A stretch of 64,000 bases of DNA from Guillardia theta CCMP2712 (GCF_000315625.1 NW_005434631.1:207601-271600); one strand, 5' to 3'; counted from the first letter of the stretch, positions 14,098 to 25,248 are shown. Numbers and translations: made by a program. Notes: a model not told the origin generated them from the letters alone.

Positions 14098-15615
14098 CTA
14101 CCTTCCTCCTCCTCTTCCTTGGAGCATCCCGGGCACGGTCTTCCAGTGCTTCCTCAGCATCTCCATTGCCAGGCTCACGTTGACCGTCATGGGACCCCAC
14201 TGTGTCGCGCCCTCAGGCGTGATGCCGATGTAGCGGAGCATGAGCTTGAGCGCCATGGCCATGTAGCAGACGTTGACGTGCTTCTCAGCCGGCAGGAACT
14301 CCACCACCACCGTCCCCACCCGGCATGCGATCATGTTGCTCAGTCCGGCGCCATGTGGACCGACAACAATTTTCGCTTGTCTAAACTGCATGAGCTGCTC
14401 CCGCACCTCCCCCTTCCCGTCATGCACCCGCACCTCGCAACCCTCCAGCCCCTCCCGCAGCGCCTTCACCAGCTCCTCGTGGTTCGAGATGCTCCTCGAC
14501 GCCTTCCTCCTCTGCACCACCATGACCACACACTTGTTGTTGCTCTCCCTCCTCTCCGCCTGCTCCGGGTCCTGACCCCCCAACGCCGCTCGTAGCAGCG
14601 ACATGCGCATCAGTCTCAGCGCAGGCGCTGAGGGAGTTCCGCATGGCGTCGGCTCGGGGATGTAGAGGGTCTTCGCCCCCACGAGTCCATCGACGAGCCT
14701 GCTGGAGGATATGCCGAGCAGGGCCAGTGCGCTCTGAGTGAACTGGTTCTTGGTCTTAACGTGGACCATGTAGCTTTTCTCCCTGATAGACGACAAGTAT
14801 TCGATCGCCATCGGCAGCCGGACGAGGTTCTCCCCGAAGAAGTGGTAGTAACCTTCACCCCAGTAGTGCGAGATCGTCGCCACCTTGTCGTACACGTGCG
14901 ACGGCTTTGACTTCGTGGGCGACCCACTGAGACTGGAGCATCCCTTGGTAATTATGAAGTAGCTGCCATTCTGCGCGTTGCCGTCTGGTTGTACAATAGC
15001 GTCACTCAGAATCGCCAGACTCGGGAGAGGGTCGTTCCCTTCCGGGTAAGCCGAGAAGAGCTTTGCCGCTGTCGCGAAATCCCCGGCCTTATAACTCTCT
15101 GCGATGTCATGATAGTAGGAGCGATGGGCTGACATGTCTTTAACGGTTTTCACGGAAAGTGTTCCATTCGTCATCTTCCACCAGCTGCTGGTGAATTCCA
15201 CCCAGGGGATGTTCAGTTCCGTGTTTGATGGGCTCCAGTACGCCGTCGTGACCCCGTTCTGCAATAGGATGTCCGTGAAGTTGACTTCACGGCCCAGCAC
15301 GATGCGTTTCTCAGGCTCCGAAGTGTTGGCATGGAAGACCGTGACGAAGGGATTGATCGTCCTATTCCACGACCTGAGCCCACCAATGCCGAACGCTGCC
15401 GCCCCGCCGTCCCCATTTGACAAGAGCGCCACAGGCCCTTTCACATCAGCTGCTGAGAACCCCACCTGGCCAGGGGACTGGTGCCGTTGCAGGTTGTCAA
15501 ACTGCTCGATGATGAACTTGGGGGCCTCGAAGACCTCTAGGTTCGTGCTGTAGATGTGGACGAGGAGGAAGACGGCCACCGCCATCATCCATAGCGCTAG
15601 TCGCCATTGCAGCAT
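14098..15615 (-). CDS. GT61-family (DUF563) glycosyltransferase, type II membrane protein
   Basis: Intronless 505-residue protein. An N-terminal anchor (residues about 3-24, LALWMMAVAVFLLVHIYS) indicates a Golgi/ER type II membrane enzyme. The C-terminal half has the GT61 signature IVVGPHGAGLSNMIACRVG followed by VVEFLP (residues about 410-440), as in EOGT, POMGNT2 and plant xylosyl/arabinosyltransferases. GEGYYHFFGENLVRLPMAIE (about residues 250-270) matches the conserved H-x-x-x-E-N-L block of the family. Several N-x-S/T sites lie in the lumenal part. The start is the first ATG, immediately before the membrane segment. GC3 is high, as in other single-exon genes of the window (for example the 38838 gene). 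The donor sugar and acceptor cannot be deduced. Confidence 0.85.
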   Translation of the reverse strand: MLQWRLALWMMAVAVFLLVHIYSTNLEVFEAPKFIIEQFDNLQRHQSPGQVGFSAADVKGPVALLSNGDGGAAAFGIGGLRSWNRTINPFVTVFHANTSEPEKRIVLGREVNFTDILLQNGVTTAYWSPSNTELNIPWVEFTSSWWKMTNGTLSVKTVKDMSAHRSYYHDIAESYKAGDFATAAKLFSAYPEGNDPLPSLAILSDAIVQPDGNAQNGSYFIITKGCSSLSGSPTKSKPSHVYDKVATISHYWGEGYYHFFGENLVRLPMAIEYLSSIREKSYMVHVKTKNQFTQSALALLGISSSRLVDGLVGAKTLYIPEPTPCGTPSAPALRLMRMSLLRAALGGQDPEQAERRESNNKCVVMVVQRRKASRSISNHEELVKALREGLEGCEVRVHDGKGEVREQLMQFRQAKIVVGPHGAGLSNMIACRVGTVVVEFLPAEKHVNVCYMAMALKLMLRYIGITPEGATQWGPMTVNVSLAMEMLRKHWKTVPGMLQGRGGGR

Positions 15616-16322
15616 TTCAGTCAGCTAGGCAGGGCGTCGTTCAGACTCTGGTGGCCAGGGGTGGTGGGTGGTATTTCAGTCAAGGAGGGGGGTAGAGGGT
15701 GAAGTAGGTGGAGGGGGAACCTTTGATGGGGGTGGTACTTATTCTTTTTAGTTTATTAGGACTGGGGTAATCACAGCAATTAGAGGGAAATGTTGACTAA
15801 AAACCGCACTTAAGTTGAGTCAAAAATTGGACACTTGTTGGTTGAATTAGCCAGAAGTGAGCGAAATTAAGCTAATTTTGAACAAAATCAAGTAAAATTA
15901 AGCAGTATTGTCTTAAATTAACCAGATTTTACTTAATTAGCTAATGTTTTGTTATTTTTCAATCCTACTGGTCGCCCGGGCTTCAAAACGGTCACTTACT
16001 GCTACCCCACCCAACCCAGCATTATCTACCCCCACCCCCAACTCTCATATGAAAAAGAGGGGTAACAGAGTATTCCGATTGGTTGCTACCCCCTCCGACC
16101 CAGTCCTTCTTTACCGTCCCATCGGTAACCCCTACTCCGATCTCTACCCCCTACCCTCTAGGGATTTTCAAGTCAATCCCTTCACCCCCCTCTTGCTCTC
16201 CAAATGTCACTAAACTTGATCCGAGGGGTTATCACCTCCACCCCCCATATGAACAGCCGGACCCCACCCCCCACCCCACGGGAGCATCACCCAACGAGTT
16301 TGACCCGTTCGCGCCTCTCGCC
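15616..16322. other. AT-rich intergenic region with AATTA-type repeats and TACCCC motifs
   Basis: Upstream of the GT61 gene. 15780-15950 holds imperfect repeats of AAATTAAG/TTAATTAG. 15990-16290 holds many CTACCCC or ACCCCC motifs on the plus strand. No coding sequence or RNA gene seen. Confidence 0.5.
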
Positions 16323-16412
16323 ATGGCGTCGCTCTTCGACTGCTGCTCGCCATCCAAGAAGGTCGTCGCCGTAGCCAAGAAGGACGTCGACGCTATCAAT
16401 GCCCCCATGTAG
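16323..16412 (+). CDS. Candidate 29-residue small protein with N-terminal Cys-Cys
   Basis: Short ORF with a clean ATG (context CCATGG) and GC3-rich codons: N terminus MASLFDCCSPSKK, then a basic-hydrophobic segment (VVAVAKKDVDAINAPM). It sits between a TACCCC-rich upstream region and about 500 bp of CT/AT DNA without other ORFs (16413-16910), which would be its 3' UTR. The adjacent cysteines near the N terminus could be palmitoylated. That is inference. It may instead be a first exon: no obvious GT donor precedes the stop codon. No family recognised. Confidence 0.35.
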   Translation: MASLFDCCSPSKKVVAVAKKDVDAINAPM

Positions 16413-16910
16413 CCTCCCTCCTCCCTCTCCCTCCTCCCGGTCCCCTCCTCCAACACCTTCCCTCCTCCCTCTGCCCCCTTGCCCCCTCCCCCTCCCACGA
16501 CCCAGCTCCTTGGTCCCTCCCGTGCGTCCTCTAGTTATCTTCTAACCTCCTGCCACATGAAACTATCCTGTATAAGGCATGATCGTTGTCTCGCTGATGC
16601 ATCCTTGCCTTTTTACCTCTTGATTATGTTCCATTTGACTGATTCTGCCCTCTTCACAAACTGCTTTGATGTCTCGTATCTGTCCGTGCTCTCCTTGTTT
16701 CGTCTTTTGATGCTGACCGGACTAGAAACAGCCACCAGCAACCTCCTGGTATTCGTCCCTCACCATACAACCAAAACTCTCAGTACAACACTCCTGTCAA
16801 ACTGGTGATTTCCATCTCAGTGATGTTTAGTCAAGACGCCTGATCATTGCATAGCAGAGCTCGTCAAGCAGCGGCGGCTCAGAAAGCTACAACTCTGCTG
16901 GTCCTGCACA

Positions 16911-17533
16911 ATGCCTATCTCGTGCCATGGTGTGAGAGTGAGAGTTGTTACAGCTGGAATTGGCGTGTCGTGGTTCAATGATGTTTCTACTGGATGTTTC
17001 CGTGTAGCTGGTGAGATTTCTCTGTGCTGCCATCACTTTCCCCTCTTCCCCCCCCCCCCCATATCTCCTCTCCTCTCCGCTCTTTTCCTTCCTTGTCGGG
17101 AGCTTCCTTCCCGATGCTCTTCCTCCGCTCTTCTTCTCTCTTTCTGTCATTCGAATAGACTGAACAATGGCTGCAAGGATTTACCCGGAATTCCTCCGCA
17201 GCGGAGAGCGGAGTGATACAAGCTGGCGACGTGCTGCTGGAGGTCTGGCGGGGCAGGCGAGGGAACGAACTGTTTCTTATCTTGCCACAGGTCGACGGCA
17301 TTCCAGCCATGCAGAAATCCTTGCGGGACGTTGCGATGATGATTCTGGGCCCTCCCGGGACAACTGTGACATTACGCCTGCTGCCGGTACCAACATGCCT
17401 TCGCGCTGAGAAGTGCACTGATCCTGAGAGCAGGCAAACGAGTCTCTTCCTCCTAACTCCAACAGCGTCATCAAGGAGATCACTCTCATCAGGCGCTCGA
17501 TCAGGCAGGAGTAAAGCCCTCCTACAGTGCTGA
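16911..17533 (+). CDS. Small PDZ-domain protein
   Basis: Three exons joined in phase: 16911-17010, 17178-17242 and 17291 onward (introns of 167 and 48 nt). The protein reads VVTAGIGVSWFNDVSTGCFRV, GFTRNSSAAESGVIQAGD, VLLEVDGIPAMQKSLRDVA and MILGPPGTTVTLRLLP, a complete PDZ fold: the GIG(V/F) carboxylate-binding loop, the S-A-A-E-S-G-V-I-Q-A-G-D turn and the GPPGTTVTL strand. The ATG at 16911 begins just before the first strand. The tail after LRLLPVPTC to the stop at 17531 is low complexity and may be intron read-through. A further reading frame at about 17960-18194 with a membrane segment (FILLALLVTVVILQV) could be a last exon giving a tail-anchored protein, which I could not prove. Function is protein-protein docking. 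Confidence 0.6.
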
Positions 17534-18135
17534 TGGAGTGGACGAATGAGCTGGGGACAGGAAGGGAGGAGAGGATGGGCGGGGAAGGGTGAGGAGAAGA
17601 GGATGAGGATGCAACTGTAGGGAAGGAGAGAACAGGAGGAGCACTCAGATCACTGTGAAATGTGAGATTGCTGCGACGAGGAGGAGAAGCAGCGGAATGG
17701 TCTTGTAACATGCGATATCTCAATAAGATAAATGCGAGAATCATGTCATGTTTCCAGACACCTGACGAGAGAATGGGAGTGGTGAAGGAGGGTTGTCGTC
17801 AAGCCGCAGTTGAAAGTGGTGGAATCAGGGTGGAATGCAAGGCGAGTCAAGAGGACGGAGACAGCGCGATAGAGGGGGAGTGAGTGAGGAGGGCGGGTTG
17901 GGAGGGGGGTGGGAAGAGGGAAGAGAGGAGGCATTGAGACACAAGCAGGGAGTAGTGGATGGTTTATTCTACATGGACGGCATCACTGGAGATGAGGAGA
18001 GGGAGACAAACATGGAGCATGTCGTCCGATCTCCTTGTCAAACGCCACGCACGCCTGCTCGCACTCTCAGCACCTCCCACGCCCTCGCACGAACACGCTT
18101 CACCTTCATCCTGCTCGCACTCCTTGTAACGGTCG
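17534..18135. other. Interval between the PDZ gene and the minus-strand TPR-like gene
   Basis: GA-rich DNA to 17650, then a stretch open on the plus strand to 18194 that ends in a hydrophobic segment and GPKRSCNAVHS. Possible last exon of the PDZ gene, otherwise nothing recognisable. Confidence 0.3.
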
Positions 18136-20560
18136 TCATCCTCCAGGTAGCGCCGTTAGGCCCGAAGCGATCCTGCAATGCGGTTCACAGCTGAGACGAG
18201 GAGAGACGAGGAGAGAGGAGAGGAGAGGGGGAGGAAGGTTAGAGGTGGAAAGAGGAGGGCAGGACGTGGTGATAGGAACCTTGCGGCAAGCAAGCATCTC
18301 CTGCGAGATGTCGCTTGCTTCTTCTTTCTTCGCGCTCCATGTCTTCTTGCCGGAGAGGAGGAGCGGAGGGCCTTCAATGATCTCCTCCACCTGCCGCGCC
18401 ACCTCCTGCGAGCTCGTCCGGGCCACCGACAGCCGCGGGCAGTCGGGCGGGTCGTCCAGCTGCGCTCCGTCCTTGATGAGCAGACTGCTGGAGAGGGAGC
18501 CTATCCTCCCCTTGCTCTGCGTCGCGAACTTGTCGGGGCTACTCCTCATCCTCTCCGGCTGGAGCCTGTCGAAGGGGCCCCGAGCTCCTCCAACCCCCCC
18601 TTCTTCCTCCTCCTCTTCCTCGTCATACAGCACAAGAACCTGTGCGGGGTCAGCTTGCAGGAAGAATGGAGGAGGAGGTTGAGTGGAGGAGGGAGCGAGA
18701 GGGAGAGGGAAGAGAGAAGGAGGAAGGAGTCCCTACGTTGCCGTTGCTCTCCTGCTGTGCCTTGACCCCGTTTGCAGCTCTGACGATGCTGAGGATCCTC
18801 CGCAGGCTCATGCCGAGAAACTCGTCCACCTCCATCCTAGCTCCCTCCTGAGCACAAGCTCATGCCAGGTATGCACACAGTTGAGGGATCAGTGAGGAGA
18901 GTATGGGGGAGGGAGAGGGGGAGGAGGAGGAGGAGGAGGAGGGGGACCTGAGATTGTGTCCCCCTGCTTGCAAAGCTCTTCCACGCTGCTTCCGCTTGCT
19001 GCAGCGCCTGTTCGAGGGCTCCGAGCTTGAGCATGCACACGGCACAGTTGACCTGACCGACGGCTATGAGCTCAGGAGAAGAGGAGGATAGTAGAGAAGG
19101 AGGCGGTGGCGGGGGGGGCGGGGGCTGAGATGGAGGAGATGCGGGAGGAGGATGGAGAAGGAGAGGTCCTACCTGAGCGATGCTGAGGACCAGCTCGGGG
19201 CTGCAGGAGAACAACGAATCGACTGTGGAGGAGGAGGAAGATGAGGAAGAGGAAGCGGAAGAGCAAGCCTTCTCTTCGTCTGCTCCTTGCTTCGGGCTCG
19301 TGAGCTCGACACTGCCAGGAGGGAGGGAGAGGAGGCATGGCCAGCTACAAGGGGAGGGGAGGGAGGAGGAGCCCTTCCTCACACCACTCAGCGTCTGCCT
19401 CGCAGCCGTGAAGAGCTTGAGTGCCATGCTGAAGTTGCCGAGCTGTGCGTGAAGATACCCGACATGCAGCTGGCAGCAAATGCGCTGAAACAGGAGGAGG
19501 AGGAGGAAAAAGAGTGAACGTGAGCAGGTGGCACAACAAGTTTCTCTTCTCTTCTACCTGTCGCCCGCTGATCCCCCCGAAGTCGATGCTGCTGTCACCC
19601 GTCCTTGCATCCTCGTCGATGAAGCTCCACAGCTTGTCGATCGCTGACTTGACCTCCTGCTCCTGCCGTCAGTCCTGCCATGAGCCCGAGCCGACGCAGA
19701 AGTTACCTGGGGCTGAGGAGAGCGCGGAGCAGGGGAGAGAGGAGGAGGAGGAAGAGGACCGGCCGGAGGTCGAACGGCTCGACGAGCAACGCAGTGAGCT
19801 AGCCAGCACTTCATGCCCTCGGAAAAGCTCCTGGGCAGGTTGAAATCTTTAGTGGGAGAGGAAGGGAGGAGAGGATGGAAGAAACGAGAGAGAAGAGGGG
19901 AAGGGAGAGGAGGAGAGGATAAGAGAGAGGTTGAGAGGAAAGGGTCAAGAAGGGAAGGAGAGGAGAGGAGAAGGAGGAGGGAAAGAGAGGAGAGGGGAGG
20001 AAGAAGGGAAAGAGAGGAGAGGAGAGGGAGAAGGAAGGAGGGAGGAGTGAAATTTCTTGCGGAACAACCTTGCATTACTGGCGATGAGATTGTCTAGGAG
20101 GGCACTCGCTAGGTCAACCTCCTCAATGAGCGCGAAGTTTTCAGCTGCCTCGCTCCAGCGATGAGCGATCTGACCATCCTGTGAGGATGAACAGAGCAGA
20201 GGATAAGCATGGATGATGGTGAGGAAGGGAGGGAGAGATGGGAGGGAGAGAGGGTGGGAGGGAGAGATGGGAAGGTGGGAGGGAGAGATGGGAGGGAGGG
20301 AGGGATGGGAGGGCTCGAAAGCAAAAAGAGGGATTTCTAACCTCTCTAATCGTCGCATCCTCGCAGTGTCGGCTCCTACCATTGGTCGAGGGTCTGGCGC
20401 TACTTCAGAGGAGGAGGAGGAGGAGGAGGAGGAGGAGGAGGAGGAGTGCGCAACAGGCACGCACCTGTGCCTCTGCCCCCGAGACGACGTCAACCTCCCC
20501 CTACTCACAGGTCGACCCCAGCTCCCTCCCAGCATCTCTCCCCCGCCTGCTTCCTGCTGA
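18136..20560 (-). CDS. TPR-like repeat protein exons (possibly the 3' part of the ankyrin/IQ gene upstream)
   Basis: Several minus-strand exons encode helical-repeat sequence. In coding order: EAAENFALIEEVDLASALLD (about 20110-20170), AQELFRGHEVLASSLRCSS (about 19780-19835), VKSAIDKLWSFIDEDARTGD (19590-19660), ICCQLHVGYLHAQLGNFSMA and LKLFTAARQTLSG (19395-19485), SPELVLSIAQ (19175-19205), AVGQVNCAVCMLKLGALEQA (19000-19070), MEVDEFLGMSLRRILSIVRA (18780-18835), then a serine-rich acidic C-terminal part (18280-18640). The spacing and A/G/Y pattern are TPR-like, but I do not recognise the family. Introns are GA-rich on the plus strand. No clear start codon is visible, and the exon series follows the ankyrin/IQ gene on the same strand without a gap, so one transcript is likely. 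The end near 18136 is approximate. Confidence 0.45.
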
Positions 20561-20580
20561 GATTCTCCACGGTGCCCCGC

Positions 20581-22950
20581 CTACTCGCAGGCATCAGAAG
20601 TTGCCCTCCTCCTCCCCTTAGCTCGGACCTGTGCTGGAGTGGAGCTGGACGCTCCTGCCTCCCTCTGCGCCTCGTCCTCCTCCCTGGGATCGTCTGAAGC
20701 GAAGAAGGGGAGCCACAGGCATTCGACCCTCCTCCCCTCCTCCCCCTGCCACTCAGCCTCCTCCTCCGCCGCCCTGACCGCCTTCCACTTGGGCTGCGAC
20801 CAGATCCTCTCAGCTCGCAGCTGGGAGAGAGTTGAGGGCGAAGACGTACCGTCTGCTGCGCTGCCTTCCTCCTCCTCCTGAGCAGCGAGCATCGCTCCAT
20901 CCCAGCTTCTCCCTGCCCGTTTTGTCACCTTGACTCTGACTTGTCCTCCTTCCTCCTCCTTCCCTCTCTCTCCCTCCCTCCTCTCCCTCCTCTCCCTCCC
21001 TCCCTCCTCCCCCTCCATTTTCAGACCTGCTGCATGGAGTAGTCATGAGCAGCCAGTCGCATCCTCATGACCGCCTGCAGGCGAGTCGCGCAGGTGCAAA
21101 GGAGGAGCAAGGAGGATCGAAGAGAGAAACGACGGAGATGACGAGAAATCTCCTGCACGACACACGCACAGTCATTTGTCAAAAGAGGAGAAGATGGTGG
21201 CAGTAGCAGATTTGGGAGGAGAGGCACGGAGGAGGAGAAGAATGAGGAGGATGAGGAGAGTGAGGAGGAGGGGGAGAGTGATAGGGAGGGAGGGAGGGAG
21301 GGAGGGAGGGAGGGAGGGAGGGAGGGAGGGAGAGAGAGAGAACGGGAGAGAGAGAGAGGAGAAAGAGGAGAAAGAGGAGAAAGAGGAGGAGAGGTGGTGG
21401 TGGTGGTGTTACCTCAGCAGCCAGTCGCGTACGGAGCAGTCTCCTTCGCTCCGACGCTGCGAGCAAGACCCGCTGCAGTTGACGTTTCGCCTCCTCTCTT
21501 TCTTGCAGCAGCGGGATGAAGCTCCTTCTAGCCTCGGTCCTCCTCACCACCCCAGCAAGCACCTGCAAGGAAGGAGTCAGCTCCTGCCTGCTCTCTTCCC
21601 CTAATCCTCATTCTCTCCCTTTTTTCTCCCCTCCTCCCTGTCTCGCCCCATTCCCCCACCCTCCCTCCCCTCCCTCTTCTCCTCCCTTACCATTCTCGCC
21701 CGCTCCCTCCTGCGTTTCTCCTCGTCCACTAGCAGCCTCTTCATCCCCGGCCCGATGATCTCCCTGCACGCCCGCAGCTTCAGCAGGAAGCAGGAGAAGC
21801 TTGACAGCTTTGCTCGTCGCAGTAGGTGGGCGGAGATGACGGTTGCGCACTTCGAACGGTAGAGGTAGTTCCAGGAGGAACGCGCGGTCCGCCGCCTGCT
21901 GACTGACTGCAGCACACAGATCGCAGTCCTCTCGTCCTCAAAACTTCTCCTCCCCCTCCACGCCATGATCATTCTCTGCAGCGTTTTCCTCCCCCGACAA
22001 ATCCCCCTCAGTCTCTCCGCAAGGCCGCTCCTAAAGTTGGCGTCAAGGACGAGCTTGCGGCGGACCCATGCTGTGATCATGCTCGCGCTCTTCCTTCTTG
22101 ACACCCACGTCTCCGACCTGTTCGTTTCATCATCCTCATACGCCAAAACCCGCTGCAGGCTCTCCTCCTCCTCCTCCTCCCCCTCTCTCACTCCCTCTTC
22201 CTCGACCACTTGCTTTCTTGCTTCAACATTGCACCCGCGCTCCCTTCTCATCTCCTCCAGGTTGAATCCTTCTTCGAAGTTTATCTCCATCGCCTCTCTT
22301 TCTTCCCTTGGCCCCAGCGCGATCCGCACATTCAGCTCCTCCTCGATGGCTTGCGCGGGACGAGGAGGGAGAGTCTTGAGGAAGCGGGAGAGGCGGTGAG
22401 AAAGTCGTCCATTGCCCGGAGAGAAGTCGGAGCTCTCAGCAGGCAGTAGGAAGGCAGGTGACTGCATGTCTGCAAGATAGCGAATCGTCGTCAACCTCTT
22501 CTTCTCCACCGAGCAGAGCAGTGGAGTGAGCATGAGCTTTGTCTTGGTCTGGAGACTCGCGCCCCCCAGCTCCACGAGGAGGCGGACGAGAGTCGTGTGC
22601 CCGTTCGACGCTGCGATGTGGAGAGGAGTGTATCCTCGAAGGTCTGTCTCGTCCACAGAACATCCCGCAAGCATCAGCCTTGCCGCTACCTGCACCCTAT
22701 CATGCACAACAGCCGAGTGCAGCGGAACCATGCCCGTGGCGTCCTGAACATCAAGATCCGCACCATACTTGACGAGCAGGGAGACGATCGGGAGGTTTCC
22801 CCTCGCAGAAGCATGATGCAACGCCGTCATACCGTGCTCGTCCGACCCAGAGATGTCTGCTCCCAGGTGAATAGCCTCCTCCACCTCTGCTGCTGTTCCG
22901 CTGCGAGCAGCTTCGATGACATCAAACGTCCGGCGCCCGAACCCTCTCAT
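20581..22950 (-). CDS. Ankyrin-repeat protein with C-terminal IQ-like/coiled-coil region
   Basis: The first exon starts at ATG 22950 (MRGFGRRTFDVIEAARSG; the upstream GTG at 22980 is not needed). It carries four consecutive ankyrin repeats: DEHGMTALHHASARGNLPIV, ATGMVPLHSAVVHDRVQVAA, LRGYTPLHIAASNGHTTLVR and a fourth weaker unit. Then come acidic and basic helices with IQ-like spacing (SMITAWVRRKLV, RMIMAWRGRRS, CVLQSVSRRRTARSSW), suggesting calmodulin-type light chain binding. Downstream exons keep phase: ERARM joins VLAGVVRRTEARRSFIPLLQ (21490-21570), then EISRHLRRFSLRSSL to HDYSMQQ (21020-21155), then RAERIWSQPKWKAVRAAEEE (about 20760-20830). The frame closes at 20581 but a GTAGGC donor two codons earlier allows continuation into the TPR-like exons below. 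Role unknown; likely a scaffold. Confidence 0.65.
21286..21331. repeat. (GGGA)n tract in an intron
   Basis: About 11 tandem GGGA units followed by GA-rich DNA to 21390, within the intron between the EEAKRQLQ exon and the EISRHLRR exon of the minus-strand ankyrin gene. Confidence 0.85.
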
Positions 22951-23603
22951 GGTCTCGCTGCCCAAGGTGTTCCGATCCACTGCCGATCGAAGTATCCCCT
23001 CACCTCTCCATCGCGCAACAGGTCAACTTTGCTGGGGATGTTTGTGAGAAATTCTGTTGGTAGCTTATCTCACCTCATCAGTTCCGATCCCATGTTGCTC
23101 CCTCTCCCTCTCCCTCTCCCTCCCTCTCTCTCTCTGTGCATCTCTGCTCAACACCCAGCCTCTCTCCGTCTCTTCCTCCTCCTCCCTCCACCCTCCAGCC
23201 ATGCTCCTCAGCAGCCATGGCCGTTATCCCCTTCGCCCAACCTCAAAAACTCTCAAACTTTAAACTCAGCCCAGAAGTTTATTCGCAAACGTTTCAAAGT
23301 TCGAATAAAAAGGTCGTAGAACAGGGGTCGCAATGTTGAGGCAAGAAACAGGAGCACCAAGGAGAGGACGGAAGACAGGAGGGGGGTAGAAGCTGCATGC
23401 TCGAGGCTTTGAAGTAGTGGATGATGGAGTAAGGCGTCAGGTTGGGTCCCTTGCAGACTCGCTGATCCATCTGATGCTGTTTTAAACCTAGTCACAAGGT
23501 AAAGGGAGTTGAGAACTTGTAGTGATTTCGTGTTCTTCCCTCCTTTCTTGGAGAATAGGATGACAACTACATGTCGAAGCATGATATCTTCATCTCATAG
23601 GAA
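22951..23603. other. Divergent promoter region between the ankyrin gene and the His-rich methyltransferase
   Basis: Starts with a CT-rich stretch (23095-23200), then unremarkable AT-balanced DNA. No conserved coding segment seen on either strand. Confidence 0.4.
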
Positions 23604-24927
23604 ATGCACCGCTTTTCTGCATACACTCGTAGACTGAATCACCCAAGGATGATCCTTTTGCTAGGTGATTTGATCCTGTTAGTAACTTGTTCTTCGCTTT
23701 ACCCAGTCGTGACAATGGCCGAACCCCATCATCAACCTCGAGACCATATGGTCTTCGATGACAAAGTCGCGGAGGAGTATGTGAAACAGGTTCTCATTAT
23801 TGGATTTTCTCCTGCTATACTAATCTCTCTACAGCAAATTGTACTTGAAAACGCTCAACAAGTTCTTGAATGTGCCAAGCCTTACATCAAACCTGGCTGC
23901 GAGATCCTCGGTGAGGCCCGAAACACATCCTAAACACATCCTAAACACATCCTCGAGTGCTGGACCCTGACCTTGTTTGCACGCCATCAGATTTCGGATG
24001 CGGCCCTGGGTTTGCGTCCCGCATGCTTGCAGCTCTGCCGGAGGTGAAGAGTGTGCTCGGGGCAGACGTCTCGGAAGGCATGCTGGGCCAGTTCAACAAG
24101 CTTGCGGGTACCGCTGCGTTTATGTTTGCGATGACATCCGCCATGACTTGCAACACAGCCGAAGAGAATGAACAAGTGAGGTCGAAGCTGTCCTCCTTGA
24201 AAACGTCTGCCAACCCCGTAGAGGAGCTGAAACCGCACGTGGGATCGAAGGATCTGGTTGTGATGGCTTTTGTGGTTGGCCACTTGCATCCAAGAGAGGC
24301 AGGCTATGAGGTGCTGAGATTGTCTGCCCTGGTCCAATCCTTTGAAACCCTCAGCAGGTCGTCAAGCTGGCAGCTGCCTGCTTGAAACCTGGTGGTCGCT
24401 TCCTCCTCGCCGAACTCAATGGCGGCGCTCCATTTCATGCTGCCGGAGGAGGGCACGGGCATGGCCATGAGCACGGGCATGGCCATGAGCACGGGCATGG
24501 CCATGAGCACGGGCATGGCCATGAGCACGGGCATGGCCATGAGCACGGGCAGGGGTATGTGATTGTTCAGGTGTGCCAACAGGATGAAGCTGACGATGTG
24601 AACAGACAAGAGACAAGCAGCTGTCATGAGCACGGTCACGGTCACGGTCACGGTCACGGTCACGGTCACGGTCATGAGCATGCCCATGACGAGCACGAGG
24701 TTTACTATGAAGATCAGTTGCATGATTTGCTGGCAAAGGCAGGTGACGTGGCATCGCCTCTCTTCTCTCCTCTACCGTTGTTGTGCCTGATTGCTGTGGC
24801 AGGCATGAGCGGCATCAAGACAGAGAAGGGCTACAAATTCACCAAGAACAATGTGACAGTTAACTGTGCCGTGATCAGCGGCGTGCGCGAGGTCAACAGT
24901 GAACTGTTGTTCACAGAACGACACTGA
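23604..24927 (+). CDS. Class I SAM methyltransferase with an inserted histidine-rich (HGHEH) metal-binding region
   Basis: Exons join in phase at YVKQ/QIVLENAQQVLE, CEIL/DFGCGPGFASRML, GYE/VVKLAAACLKPGG and AKAG/MSGIKTEKGYKF. Motif I is LDFGCGPGFAS with an acidic residue after strand 2 (LGADVSEGML). LVVMAFVVGHLHP and ACLKPGGRFLLAEL are motifs IV-VI of ubiquinone/UbiE-type small-molecule methyltransferases. Directly after strand 5 (LAELNGGAPFHAAGGG) lies a histidine-rich region of about 90 residues: five 18-nt repeats encoding GHGHEH at 24452-24550 and a second (GH)n block at 24626-24690, before the C-terminal strands. Insertion between strand 5 and the last helix is unusual. The start at 23604 gives a possible hydrophobic leader (MILLLGDLILLVTCSSLYPV). 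The ATG at 23715 (MAEPHHQPRDHMVFDDKVAE) is the alternative. The intron after exon 1 carries a 12-nt triplicate (23923-23953). Confidence 0.72.
24452..24552 (+). repeat. 18-nt coding repeat, GHGHEH
   Basis: Five tandem copies of CATGAGCACGGGCATGGC in frame within the methyltransferase gene, giving alternating His with Gly/Glu. A second 6-nt (CACGGT) array follows at 24629-24672. The identical codons suggest recent slippage. Confidence 0.9.
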
Positions 24928-25248
24928 CTGGTGTATGTGCAGTGAAGCGTAACGACCATCAAAGGTGATCATTTTTGAAGGACATCGAATCGTCTCCAGC
25001 ACCATGCAGTGCCGTTTGCTGGCCGTGACTTGAAACGAGAACTTGAACATTGAAATTCTTGTTTGTAATGAATGGCAACATGAATCCGAATGTGTATCGT
25101 GACGAGTCTGCGGCGACTGCCAGGCTGTGTGAAAGCTCTCGGCGATTTTTGGTACCATATCAGGTTATAAAGTAGAAATTTCTAGATACTCTCAGAGGTA
25201 TATAACTGTACTGATCAGATGCACGGGTGCGGTCATCAATCTACATGT

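Noticed and set aside
14119-14595. His-rich plus-strand ORF
   Set aside because: Shadow of the GC3-rich GT61 gene on the opposite strand.
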